Shown here piece after piece: positions 1 through 10,179 of a stretch of 64,000 nucleotides of DNA. The stretch comes from Glossina fuscipes (Eukaryota > Arthropoda > Insecta > Diptera > Glossinidae). Position numbers and translations under genes: made by a program. Positions within the stretch are counted from its first letter, which is position 1; the number at the start of each line of letters is the position of its first letter. The notes below the pieces were generated by a model, which was not told the DNA's origin, did not search any database, and saw nothing but the letters and a program-made list of their open reading frames with translations. The stretch lies in the NCBI RefSeq assembly GCF_014805625.2, contig NW_023998414.1:16400253-16464252 (forward strand). The letters are read 5' to 3'.

Positions 1-433
1 GATTCGACTTAGCGAGAAAGAAAATAGTTTCAAAGTGGTGACCTTGAATTAGTAATACTCCATCTATTCATTTGCTTACAATAACAACATGACATAAATA
101 GTGGCAAAGTTAATTTTCGTTTATCGTGGATTTTTTGATTTTAACTTACAAAAAAAAAAAAAAAAGTGCAAAAGGATCAATTTAAGATCACCTGTGGGAA
201 TACGATTCTGAGGCGTTTGACAATTGCAAGAAACGAAAACGAGAAACTAAGGAACCTTCTACACAATAATCATCTACATGTCACAAACATTTCGCACACT
301 TAGTATACCCTAAAAATGAAAAAAACTAAAGCAACAAAAACAAGAAAACAAAAAATAAACAAAAAAAAATAAATAAATAATTAACTAACTCGACTGACTT
401 TTACAACAAGACAAATGCCACATTTTCTTTAAT

Positions 434-475
<42 letters not shown>

Positions 476-879
476 TTATTGCCTCACGAGGACGTGAAGC
501 AATAAAACGAGCGTTTTTTTCCTTCAAACGTTTTAATTAATTTTGCTTAGAAATTACTAAAAACAACAGTAATAAAAAAAACAAAAAAAGATCCATTTCC
601 AATTATAGAAAGACGTTTACAACCATAACATCAGGTGGCGTGCGAAAGAGTTAACTATAGCCGCCATACTATTAACAATTTAATTAATTACGATTTATAA
701 ATAGTTCGACTTTAGGAGGAGGGAAGGACGTGAGTGAGAAAACTGATGAAAATTTTTAAAATTTTTCCAATTCAATGACCAATAAATTAAGATATTAGAA
801 AAATGTAGGAGAAAAAATGTATTTTTTTAATTTTTTCTCTTTTTTCATCTTTCGATTGTGCCTTCAATTAATTTCAGTT
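1..879. other. AT-rich non-coding DNA with a 40-nt poly-T run
   Basis: I see no coding signal or recognisable element here. The notable feature is an uninterrupted run of about 40 T at 435-474; on the minus strand this could be a poly-A tail, but no recognisable retroelement body lies to its left. Several short A-rich tracts surround it. Confidence 0.6.
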
Positions 880-1092
880 ATTTTACAGTGCCTTATATAA
901 GGCTGTCCATTTTGTAGTTCCGAATGTAAGTGTAAATGAAGCACACTTCTGCTGGACATTTGGATCAAATTTTTTTGATGATTCGCCATCACTTCCGAAG
1001 AACAGCATAATTCAAATGTCCTCCACATGACGTCTCAGGTGGGTTTCGATGACTAGGATCCACATCGCCACCAAACCAACACAAATTCCACA

Positions 1093-1735
1093 CTATACAG
1101 TGGCTTTTTGGGTATTCAACGGTTGTTCAACCTTCACTTGCGGATCTCCACTGCACCAGTCCCCCCCCTGACAGTTTTGCTTGTTGAGATTTCCATTGTC
1201 GCGCGAAGAAACAAAGAAACCATGCGTCAAGTCGTGATCCAAACGGAGTTGTTCGAGTAATCGCCAACGCATTGCGTGCTCAGCCAATTTCAATTACTTC
1301 TTATGTTAATTGAATTTTGTCAGGTTGGAGACGCAATTCTTTGCCAAATGCTGTACGAGCCGTGTAATAGGCAAATTTAGATCCTCTTCGATACTTTCAC
1401 TAACACTTTCGGTCGCGCATACAGTTCATCGCTGCGTGACCCTTAACCAATTTGTTCCAAATACGGTGTCTTGAAATTTCTTTCATACTCTTGCCTAAAG
1501 TGCGCTCAGACGGACGGCCCGTAAAGGTCAAAACCCAGTAAGCTTTCACTATTTTCACAGTTTTAGCGAATTTGCTAAACGATCCACGTTGTAAAATGGC
1601 AGACATCATACTAAAGATTTGATGCCCTGAATGCCGTAGATGACAGTCCCATTTTACGTACGCTGCTGTAAGGCTATAGATTGCCAAATCTGGGTCTCGA
1701 AGGGGAAAGCCCCACATAAAGCGTTTCATTTTCAC
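1093..1735 (-). pseudogene. Decayed mariner/IS630-like transposase
   Basis: The minus strand carries broken pieces of a DNA-transposon transposase in several frames. The frame 1293-1093 contains AEHAMRWRLLEQL, then LNKQNC (about 1188-1171) and then PQVKVEQPLN..KATV. These match, in order, a segment common to insect IS630/Tc1-mariner transposases (a VNKQNCR.W....NP.V..EKPLH...VTVWCG-like pattern). Just upstream, in other frames at about 1400-1296, are pieces reading like the second helix-turn-helix (EEDLNLPITRLVQHL, then LRLQPDKIQLT). The frame 1735-1400 covers the more N-terminal part and includes GRPSERT. The Asp at the expected DDE position within the LNKQNC block is not preserved (SSRD instead of a FSDE-like motif). 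Frameshifts and stops rule out function. More relic may extend down to about 900. The family call is by eye; exact subfamily unknown. Confidence 0.6.
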
Positions 1736-1740
1736 TAATT

Positions 1741-3028
1741 TCAGAATTTAAACGATTCTCTGCCAAATTTCCGATGCATAGTACATATTACTATTACCTT
1801 TTCATATATTCAGAGGTAATAATTAAAAATGAATGAACAAATGTATAAAAAAATATTTCTTTTAATTTCATTCTACGTCCCTGAAGAGTTGTATGTTGTA
1901 TGTTGGTGTCGGTAAGCGATTTAATTGTACTTGTATACTTCTTTTTTATTAAAAGCATAAATAATTCTACGAAAAATAAAAATAGTACCCATACGTCTTT
2001 CTTCCGTACCTCTCTTATACCGAATCTAAGGAAAGAGATCAGAACATCTCAAATGGTAATCGATGGCAATCAATCTTATCAAACAGGTCTACTCGCTCAT
2101 TGACCAACAAGAAATAACCCCCCCGGTGAATGGTCAATAGTAAATAACCCTTTAACGAGTGATCAATAACAAGTAAATCCTCGGCGAGTGGTAAACAATG
2201 AATAACCCTTAAGCGACTTTATTGACGACTGCTCAACATTGAATAATCGTTGAACAAATTTTTCTCATTTGTATTTTCTGTTCGCTTCTCATGTAAATAT
2301 AGTAAAAAGTTTACTAATCCTTTCGAAATTTATCCATAAACATAATGCCTCGTGCAACTCAGCTAAGAAAAAATTTAAGATAAATTTCACAATCAATGAG
2401 TATCAGAATTAAAATAGAAGAAAATGAGAAAATTATTAGCCAGAGGGAAAGCTTTCAGAAATTGGTTAGCAAAACAGAATTGCAATCAAATCAGCCAAAA
2501 GTAAAAAAAGTTATAAGCTCGCAAGGATTGGACTGATTGAAATAGCTCGAGAAGAGGCAAAAGCGTTTCACAATTCAATTAATTTATGTCGATTATATGC
2601 GTGTATGAGTGGGATTCCCCGAATTATGTATAGAGTGATATGACAATGTATTTTTTACGCAATGTAGTTTGGCTTTTTAAGGTATAATTTACCTTTACCT
2701 TCTTTAATGAATTAAAATATTTAAAGACGAAATAAATTTTTAAGTAAAGTCTAACAAGAATTCTTTAATATTGTTTACACTTGCACTTTTCAGGGGCTTT
2801 TCTAGGTCTGCAACAAATCTACTACTATTTTTTTGCTTAGACAATATCTTTTTTTACACGAATTTTTGATAGCCGAATTTTTTGAGAACGAGAAGAAATG
2901 CAGATGGATTCCTGTAGAGATTATGGAGAAACAAGACGGCTGAGCTTTGGGCAAGCTTTCGTTTTAAGCTAATTCGTCGGCACACACGATTTTTCTCTTA
3001 AATCAGACCAACGGACAAAATTACTTCA

Positions 3029-3086
<58 letters not shown>

Positions 3087-3644
3087 TTTTAAAGCAAACA
3101 GCCTTGAATAAATCATATGCGCAAAATGTAAAAGGGAAAGGAACTTTAATAATAATAACGATAAACCTCCGTATTTATTATGAAAAAGTGTCGCCAGCTT
3201 ACGAAATTATTAAAGAAAAAGCAAAAAAAAAAACAAAAGTCGCTTGTCATCGTTTGGCGCGACATATCTTAAGCAAAAGTAAATTAATGACTACGCGATA
3301 AATACTCGTGGGTAAATTGCAATTAAATCATGTTCGCCTGTCTCTCGGCGTCGATTCAACGCTGATGAAAGATGACATTAACAACTGTACAATGATGTCA
3401 TAAAAATCCAATTAATTAATTGAAAGAAAAAAAAAAAAAAAACAACAAAACCAAAAACTGCATCAAGCACAAAAATGTAATTAATGAGTTTAAATAACAT
3501 AAACTGTTATTGGAGGAAAAAGGGTGCGGCCAAGAAACTGCCTTTTTATTTCATTTTTTTTTTTTTTCCTTTTTTTTTCTATAATTTTATCAAAAATACA
3601 TTTCTCTTAGCTTTAAAGCGTATTGGGGACTAAATGTCGGAAGT
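1741..3644. other. AT-rich non-coding DNA with a 48-nt poly-T run
   Basis: No gene is visible. A pure T run of about 48 nt lies at 3033-3080, the longest homopolymer in the window. Around 2100-2260 there is a degenerate local repetition of phrases like GAGTGRTCAATAACAARTAA in four or five imperfect copies, probably an old tandem repeat. Confidence 0.5.
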
Positions 3645-4250
3645 GTGTAATGCGAAACAAGTTCGGCTGAGACCGAACCTTTAAAAGCCCTCAACGTTTA
3701 GTTTATCATACCGCAGCGTGATAAGGTCAAATAAAATTGGCATTGCAAGCTACTGTCACTCGATCAGTATGAAGGATTCGTAAAATCTTTACTCAAACAC
3801 TAACTAACTAACAAAATTTACGAGGGATAAAATTCAAAAAAAAAGAAACGAAATTTCATCATTTTGAACTTTTTCACGAGGTGGCCGATATTGCCTTCAC
3901 ATTTAGACAAACAATGTATCCTCTTGTGAGGAATGGGCAGATTAATTTTCTATATTCCGCCTTGTTATTACGGTGCGAGTGATAAGCAGAAAACATAAAA
4001 GAAAATAAAAAATGAAAACTTAATCTCTTATAACCTTTTAAAAGCGTTGAGGACGAGTTTGTCTTTTTATAGCTGAGCACAAATTGTAACGTTTTTCAAA
4101 AATCAAATTTCTATCTTTCATTGTTTGCGATTTGTGACCTTAAAGAATCAAAGTCGCTTTCAATCCACACGTGCCCTTTACCCGATTTAGCGCATTTTCA
4201 ACCTGCAAATGGCGTGCAAGTATCTCCTTTGAATTTTTACCATAAGCAGA
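3645..4250 (+). repeat. Possible fragments of repeat family D
   Basis: Two stretches resemble the better-preserved D copies at 15.3 and 31.5 kb. At about 3657-3690 the hairpin-like start is recognisable (TTCGGCTGAGACCGAACCTTT, compared with TTCGGTCGTGACCGAATCTTT in the 15.4-kb copy). At about 4170-4225 there is a CCGATTTAGCGCATTTTCAA phrase followed by GCGTGCAAG, as in D. The middle is unalignable by eye. A 107-codon open frame from 4121 overlaps this and is unlikely to be a gene. Confidence 0.3.
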
Positions 4251-4749
4251 ATGTTAACAAGCCACATCCTCGCGCACACATACTCTCTGAAGCGTACGAG
4301 AATGTGACTACTGCTCCCCTCCTTGTTGTCAAGCTATTCGCGACCGCCGATTTACCTACTGAAACCACTACTGTGGCCGTAAAAACTTTGCTTGGCGATC
4401 GTGATAGCGTAAATTTAAGTTACTTCGTTTACTTCGTCTGCTGAAAAATTCCAACTATGCCGTTTGATGATTTCGCTCGCAATATAGCGAAAAACCCGTA
4501 ACTGTTTTGATAAGCCGCTTGAACAAAATCATCCCGATAGTGAACGTGATCTAAACGAAATAATTCCTCTAAAGTAATGAGAACAATTTACGTTTTTCCT
4601 CTTGGATTAATTCGGTATTAAGAGCAATTATGAGAAAATCTGCGCCATTCGTCGGCAGCTGCACGTGATTGTGCTTACCGCTTGGCACTTGCGATGATTT
4701 ATTCTTCTTTTTTTATAATACATGACTAATCGCTCAGAGGATGTTCACT
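4251..4749. other. Non-coding spacer
   Basis: Moderately AT-rich unique-looking sequence. I see no coding, repeat or RNA signal beyond the end of the 4121-4444 open frame. Confidence 0.5.
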
Positions 4750-4905
4750 ATTCGTGTAATACCGTAACGATCGCAGCCTAGTGAGTGTGTACCCAAGCGA
4801 CTTAGCTCTCACTATAACCAAGATCAAACTAAACTCTATTGAATTGCAATTTGAGCCTGTGCACACGGGCTTAACAGGCGTTATTCCTACGTGCGAGCAA
4901 ATGGA
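4750..4905 (-). repeat. Decayed tRNA-derived SINE, copy S7
   Basis: Read on the minus strand, this has a B-box-like GGCTCAAATTGCA (about 4860-4847) followed by GTCGCTTGGGTACACACTCA (4801-4782), CTAGGCTGC and finally CGGTATTACACGAA (about 4764-4751). The last three modules match the SINE copies at 31.3, 37.5 and 39.5 kb in the same order. The pyrimidine-rich middle module is deleted. Confidence 0.45.
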
Positions 4906-7425
4906 AAGTAATGCAAAGTCTCAACGTCTCAACGTTATTTAAAAGGACTTATCACTTTCAAAACAAATGTATATATTTTGCTCTACCCTCTGTGCGACGC
5001 TTGTATCATATCACAACGTTACAATTTCATGTCTTCGCGATTCTGCAGTGATCATAGTTATCAGGCATCTGCGTGGAGAGTTGCTTGCAGCTTGCACAAC
5101 AAAACTGGAGCTTCGTAAGACTCTGACTCTCATGAAATCTAAAGATTGTTTTATAAAGTGATAAGCATTAGCATACGCCGCATATATGTAGTTCGATTTC
5201 TAAATGGATTTTCCAAACAATTTCGGCCTTTTCTGCTTAACCCCTCGATGTCCAGTGCCCATTGCGTCATATCAGTACAGCTCAGTTTATAGAATGCCGT
5301 TAGCCTAGCTACTATTTATTACGTACATAGTACCGATGGCAACAGTTGCGTGACTATTGAAAAAATGACTCTTCCTTAAAAATAAGAACTCTTTGCGGCA
5401 TATCTCTTTACTTACCTTTGGCAACGTTCCTATTGCCGGGAATACATTGATGCGCATTGATGCGCATTGATGCGAATTAAGCAATTGAATGAATCGAATG
5501 AATTGGGTGAGCGGACAAACTGATAAGGAAAGCAGTCTCAACGGAGAGTTAAGAGAAGCGATCTAAAAACGAGTGAGCAAAGAAACGTCTTATGCAGACC
5601 GTATGCTTCCTAAATTCGGACTTTTTATAATATGTGATAATTATGTAGTTTTGCTATACAAACACATAAAAATTTTTATTCATTCTTGTGAGAAGAGAAA
5701 GAAAACACTATACAAGTCATAAAATCGGACAAGAGTTAATAATAAAAAATTCATAACATAATTTCAAAACCTATAAAACCTAACCTAGAAAGCATTCTAC
5801 TGTAAATAAACGATTTGTAGATTAATTATTGAAACCAATAAAGCACTTTTCTAAAAGACATTCAACATATTAAAGATGGAACTTTTTTCCTCTTTGACAT
5901 TTATTTACATCTTTTAGATCTTTGCGTGATTCTGGTAGCAGCCATCAATCACATCGAGGTTAAGAAGAAGAATGAAGAGAACAAACAGCCATTGTTAATC
6001 TTTATTTAATATTTTGCTTCTTCGTTTTTTTTTTTTTTTTTTTTTTAGATTTGACATAAATGACAAGTTTAGACTTTGCTTAGACATTGGCATAAAATGC
6101 TGGATGGAGCAAAGCGAGCATGAGGAATAAGGCAAGCCAATGAAGTAATATAAGGAATAATATTAGATGTGACTAGAGATGTTTCCAATGTCATTAAATC
6201 TCACAACATGATGACATAAAACGAAACAGATATTCATGTGGGCATATATGTATTTATATAGAGACTTGTAACCTTTAAGAATGTATAAGTTTTCTAAAAA
6301 ATTCTTGCATCCTTCAACAAAAAATAATTTTGCACTACTGTTACTGTTGCAAGATTGGAAAAATATGTCGTTATGACTATTTATCCGTGCATCCGTACAT
6401 TTCTTCTTATTGAACGTTTCATGGCCGCCAAGAGTTTGGAGAAAAAATTGTTGAAGCTTTTTTTTGTCCGCTTGAGTGATAACCTCCACTAAGGTTCGGA
6501 AGTAGGTCTGGTTCGCTTGAAGACGAAATTTTTATTAAAAACAAATCATCAAAATAGGGATGTAGCTAGAAACTTACTTATGCAGAGATTTTTCATTTCT
6601 TATTTATTTATTTATTTATTTTTGTTGCTCTTTTTAGAGAAAAGGTGCTGGGTATAGAAGACACGGTCACAGCCTAATATAATTTTCTTATTTGCTTTAC
6701 TTGCTTCATACTTTGTATAGAACAAACAAAAAACTCCCACGACTATGATTGTGTACTTGTCCAGGCAGATCTAACTGCAAATCGTCAAGAGAAAAAACGA
6801 GAACTGAAAGATATTCCTTTCTCCTATACTTTGAAAATGGCCAGAGAATACGTGTATATAGGAAACTCCCAACTGAATCATTATTGTGTAGTTATGGATG
6901 TACAAATAACGTAAAATAACGACAACATGAATATCAGCGACAATAACAAAAACAAAAATAGCAATAATAAGAAAAACAACAAAAACGAGAACGACAACAT
7001 CTAAGTTGCTAACATTAATTTATGTGACATTACGTTATAATCCAACATAAATTATTGATAAGACTCTGTTAGTCTGTTATTGCAGCAGCTTAACGAAATG
7101 TGCGAAAGGAAGAAACCTCACAGACCACAGAATCGAACTAAACTTAAGCAGATTAAGGAAAGAGCTTGCCGGTTAGAGGGGGGAGGCGGATGAGAATGAC
7201 GCGGAGAGGATTGACTGCATAATAAATATTTAGCCAAATAGCAGTTTAGAGGCTATTTATAAAAAAATTGTCCATTTTTACGGTATAAGTATTAAAAGCC
7301 TTTACAGCAACAACCTTCTCCTCCCCATTCACCGACATCGCTATCATAACAATCAGTTCCAATAAGTTTGTCAATTGAAGTTACACAGCCTAACTAAATA
7401 TAATATGTATATGTATATATATGCT
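4906..7425. other. AT-rich non-coding DNA with short tandem repeats
   Basis: No gene recognised. At 5448-5475 a 10-bp unit, TTGATGCGCA, is repeated about three times. A T-rich run lies at about 6026-6046 and a TTTA microsatellite at 6600-6620. A CAAYAAYAA-rich stretch at 6920-7000 is low complexity. Confidence 0.5.
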
Positions 7426-8460
7426 TCATTTGCCAAATCGATTAACTCCATTCTTTGAATTTTATTAAATTTTAACATCAAAGCACTTAATTGAAGCAAA
7501 TTTCTCTAATGACAAATATTACTAACACTAAATGACATCATTTTTTTACATGGATTGAATAATAAATAATTTATTTCAGAAGTTAATCCAATTAACTCCA
7601 TCCTATAATTTATTTAAATCATAATAAAAATCGATTTAATCGGCTGCACTCTGTTTCCTCTGTTTCCTCTGCCGCGGAGACTTGTAAAAGTTGCTCTTTT
7701 ATTTACATTGTCTCCGTTAGACGAGAACAGTTATCGCTCGCACGAGCCATACTCGTACGGGAAACATAAATTATAAATCAGTTGCATTCCGAATTGCGGT
7801 AGAGGTAAGCACTTATGAATTCCAATTTTAGTGTGTGTTATACCGTTATAATATTGAAGTGGAAGATTTCAAGAAGAATTATTCGATTGAGGAAAATAAT
7901 GTATCAAATGTTTCTTCAATACAACCTATTGGCAAACAGCTGGGCTCCACAAAACGAATTCGCATTCATTCGGATCCGTCATCTGAACACAGCAATGAAA
8001 AAAATTCCAACAACTAATTCGATTGGACAAAAAGGAAGCTGCAATAATGCTGAATGGGGCCGATTTGTCCGAAAGCATAAAGGAATAAAAGGTTTAAGAT
8101 GGAGCAATAGAAGTGAACATTTAATAAGAGGAACAGGCAGGACTATGACAAGACAAAAGAGCCGAAATTTGTTCCTCCTATTAAACGCGAGTATCTATAT
8201 AATGAAGTTTTTTCGTAACAAAAAAACAAAAAAAAATTATTCAAAGACTGAATTTGAATTAATTATTTCCCTTCACTTGCGAAAGCGATTATGTCCATTA
8301 ATCACAAAAAGAATTGTGATAACAACAACAATAATTACTCTCAGGATATTCTATCTATCTTATACTCTGCATATGTTAAAATTTAAACAAACCCAATACT
8401 CGCGGTCTTATCACATTTCTCAACTTTTTGTTTCATGGAGTTAATCGATTTGGCAACTGA
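7426..8460. mobile_element. ~1.0-kb DNA-transposon-like element with 20-bp perfect terminal inverted repeats
   Basis: The left end reads TGCCAAATCGATTAACTCCA at 7431-7450, and its exact reverse complement lies at 8436-8455. The match extends outward by five more bases with one mismatch. A diverged second copy of the left terminal region (AATTAACTCCATC, then ATTTATTTAAAT) sits about 150 bp inward, at 7590-7618. The interior holds a GC-richer promoter-like stretch (about 7655-7800), a donor-like GAG/GTAAGC at about 7804, and a decayed reading frame (separate entry). I cannot see a clear target-site duplication, and the superfamily is not recognised. The perfect long inverted repeat in otherwise decayed DNA is the main evidence. 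Confidence 0.55.
7832..8215 (+). pseudogene. Decayed open reading frame inside the 7.4-8.5 kb TIR element
   Basis: Three pieces in different frames have protein-like composition. The first, about 7832-8014, runs VEDFKKNYSIEENN to IRIHSDPSSEHSNEK. After a one-base shift at an A run near 8000, a second piece continues QQLIRLDKKEAAIM and LNGADLSESIKE to a stop near 8085. A third piece, about 8140-8215, reads DYDKTKEPKF and PPIKREYLYNEVF. A 209-codon frame (7815-8444) runs across the same DNA but has a less protein-like composition, and I treat it as a shadow. Position between inverted repeats suggests a transposase remnant, but I recognise no catalytic motif. Reading this as one broken gene is inference. 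Confidence 0.35.
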
Positions 8461-9394
8461 GGGAGCCATATACAATAGAAAATATATGGAAGAAATCTCT
8501 ATACAGAAACAAAAAATATACGCACATATGTGTCTACGCTATCGCGTAAGCTTTACGGTTTCAAAATTGAATAAATTTGCCCGCCTGTGTCGAACATTTA
8601 CTATCATCGTCGGGAATTTTGTTGTAATTTGTTAGAACTTAATAAGTATTACTTTCATATCAGCTCTCTGTAGGTAGAAGAAGTGATATTTCTATGCACG
8701 CATATGTATGCATGCACATGGATATGCACATGCACACGCACATACACATTACTCCGCTTGTGTTTACAGTTTTTTTTTCGCAAAATTTTAAATTATGATA
8801 AATTTATATCGGCCATCGTAATCGTGAAAGAAGAGTTCGGCTCTTCTCTTCTCTTCTCATCTCTTTTCTTTTTTTTTTTTTTTTTTTTTGTTGGAACTTC
8901 TTCTATGAAAGGAAAAGACGCTTAACGAACTACTATTATTACTATCAGAAACGGTTTGTTATACGCGCGTAGTGAACATATTTGACTGGCCATATACATG
9001 TGCTTAGGACATTGGTTAGGAAGGAATTGTAAGCAGAGGAGGGTTTTAAGACAAAATCAAATGCTTATGAATCACAGTTTCCATTAACGAATTTTAGGAT
9101 ATATTGAAAAGATATAGAGTTTTTCCTCTTATTGTTTAGCATTCTGTCAAAGCAAAGGGCTAAAATAAAAATTTTCTTACTTACTTTCCATTACAACGTA
9201 GGTGAACGTGTGTTTGCTTTTAGAATGCTTATTATTTTCTTTGTTTGTTTGCTTTATGAATAAATGGAACTATATTTGATTCCAAAAAGGTGCTTTCACT
9301 ATAATTGAATTCTAGGAAATGAAAAAGTGTTGAAACTTAACCACTAATAAGATAAATCGTCTGTATAATAAAAGCGTAGGCGGTATTCCAGTCG
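8461..9394. other. Non-coding DNA with alternating purine-pyrimidine tract
   Basis: No gene seen. At 8692-8750 there is an alternating ATGCACATATGCACAC-type tract of the kind that can adopt Z-DNA. A poly-T run of about 19 nt at 8871-8889 follows a CTTCT-rich stretch. Confidence 0.45.
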
Positions 9395-9580
9395 ACAAGC
9401 ATCAGCAAGTGGTCGAAAAGCGCTCCGATTCGAACCATTTTTAAGAACGTTCGTCTTGGGGCCAAAATATGTCGGTGTACTAAATTTCGTCGGAATATCT
9501 CCAAAAATTGCGACCTGTACGTTAAACACAAGAATACAAAACGGATAGACGGACAGACAAACAACAAAACAAGCGGTATA
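9395..9580 (+). repeat. Repeat family E, partial copy E1
   Basis: Core of family E: AAGTGGTCGAAAAG, then GATTCGAACCATTTTTAAGA, CGTTCGTCTTGGGGCCAAAA, TGTCGGTGTACTAAATTTCG, ATTGCGACCTGTACGTTAAA, and a GGATAGACGGACAGACAAAC stretch. The same ordered phrases occur at 27.1 (inverted), 35.7, 49.6, 58.8 and 59.2 kb. The terminal motifs are missing. Two overlapping minus-strand open frames here are products of the repeat, not genes. Confidence 0.65.
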
Positions 9581-9904
9581 CATGCACAAAAAACTTAACA
9601 TGCACTTAAATCGCAAGTATCGTAGGGAACAAAAATAAAGTAAATGCACAAAAAAGGTAAAATCTACCGGAAGTATAAATTAGTTCCAACAAAAGGCTGT
9701 CCATTGAAACGTACGTTAATCGGAAAGAACTGCAAACATATCCTGAGCGATTTTTGATATATGGACCAGAATATCTGCAGTGAAAACTCACCATATCATG
9801 ACTTTTGCCATGTCATAGCCATTTTGCGTCGCATTTGCATCAGTTACTATTGATAGCTATATACAATAGATATATAATTAATCTCAAGCTATGTTCACTA
9901 TATA
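9581..9904. other. Non-coding spacer
   Basis: Nothing recognisable. It may include an unalignable flank of the E1 repeat. Confidence 0.4.
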
Positions 9905-10015
9905 TGTAACACGGTGATGATCGAAAAGAAATGAGGAGAGAGTGATAAGCAATGCTCTTACCCTGGCAAGCACTGAATGTGGGATCGGCGACCACTGACT
10001 TGTTAGTCGAATTTC
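9905..10015 (-). repeat. Possible decayed SINE, copy S8
   Basis: On the plus strand TGTAACACGGTGATGATCGAA is followed by a purine-rich stretch, TGATAAGCAATG and CCTGGC. This is the inverse order of the SINE tail modules (CTAGGC, pyrimidine-rich stretch, CTGGCC..CACCGTATTACACG). The match is weak and the tRNA-like head is not evident. Confidence 0.25.
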
Positions 10016-10111
10016 TTATCTATTAAAGTTTAAAATATTTATAGTTATAATATAGTTTAAATTATTATTAATAACAGATAACAGGACAGACGACGTGTCG
10101 AATTATAAATA

Positions 10112-10124
10112 TTCTTTTTCTCTT

Positions 10125-10178
<54 letters not shown>

Positions 10179-10179
10179 A
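10112..10179. repeat. (CT)n microsatellite
   Basis: An almost pure CT dinucleotide run with one interruption (TCTGTC). In a fly, the complementary GAGA run is a potential GAGA-factor site, but no promoter is apparent nearby. Confidence 0.85.

Noticed and set aside
4121..4444. 107-codon plus-strand open frame as a gene
   Set aside because: Overlaps phrases of repeat D, has no recognisable domain, and has no neighbouring exon signals.
7815..8444. 209-codon plus-strand open frame
   Set aside because: Its composition is AT-driven (Ile, Lys, Arg, Leu) and overlapping frames hold more protein-like pieces; it is probably a shadow within the TIR element.
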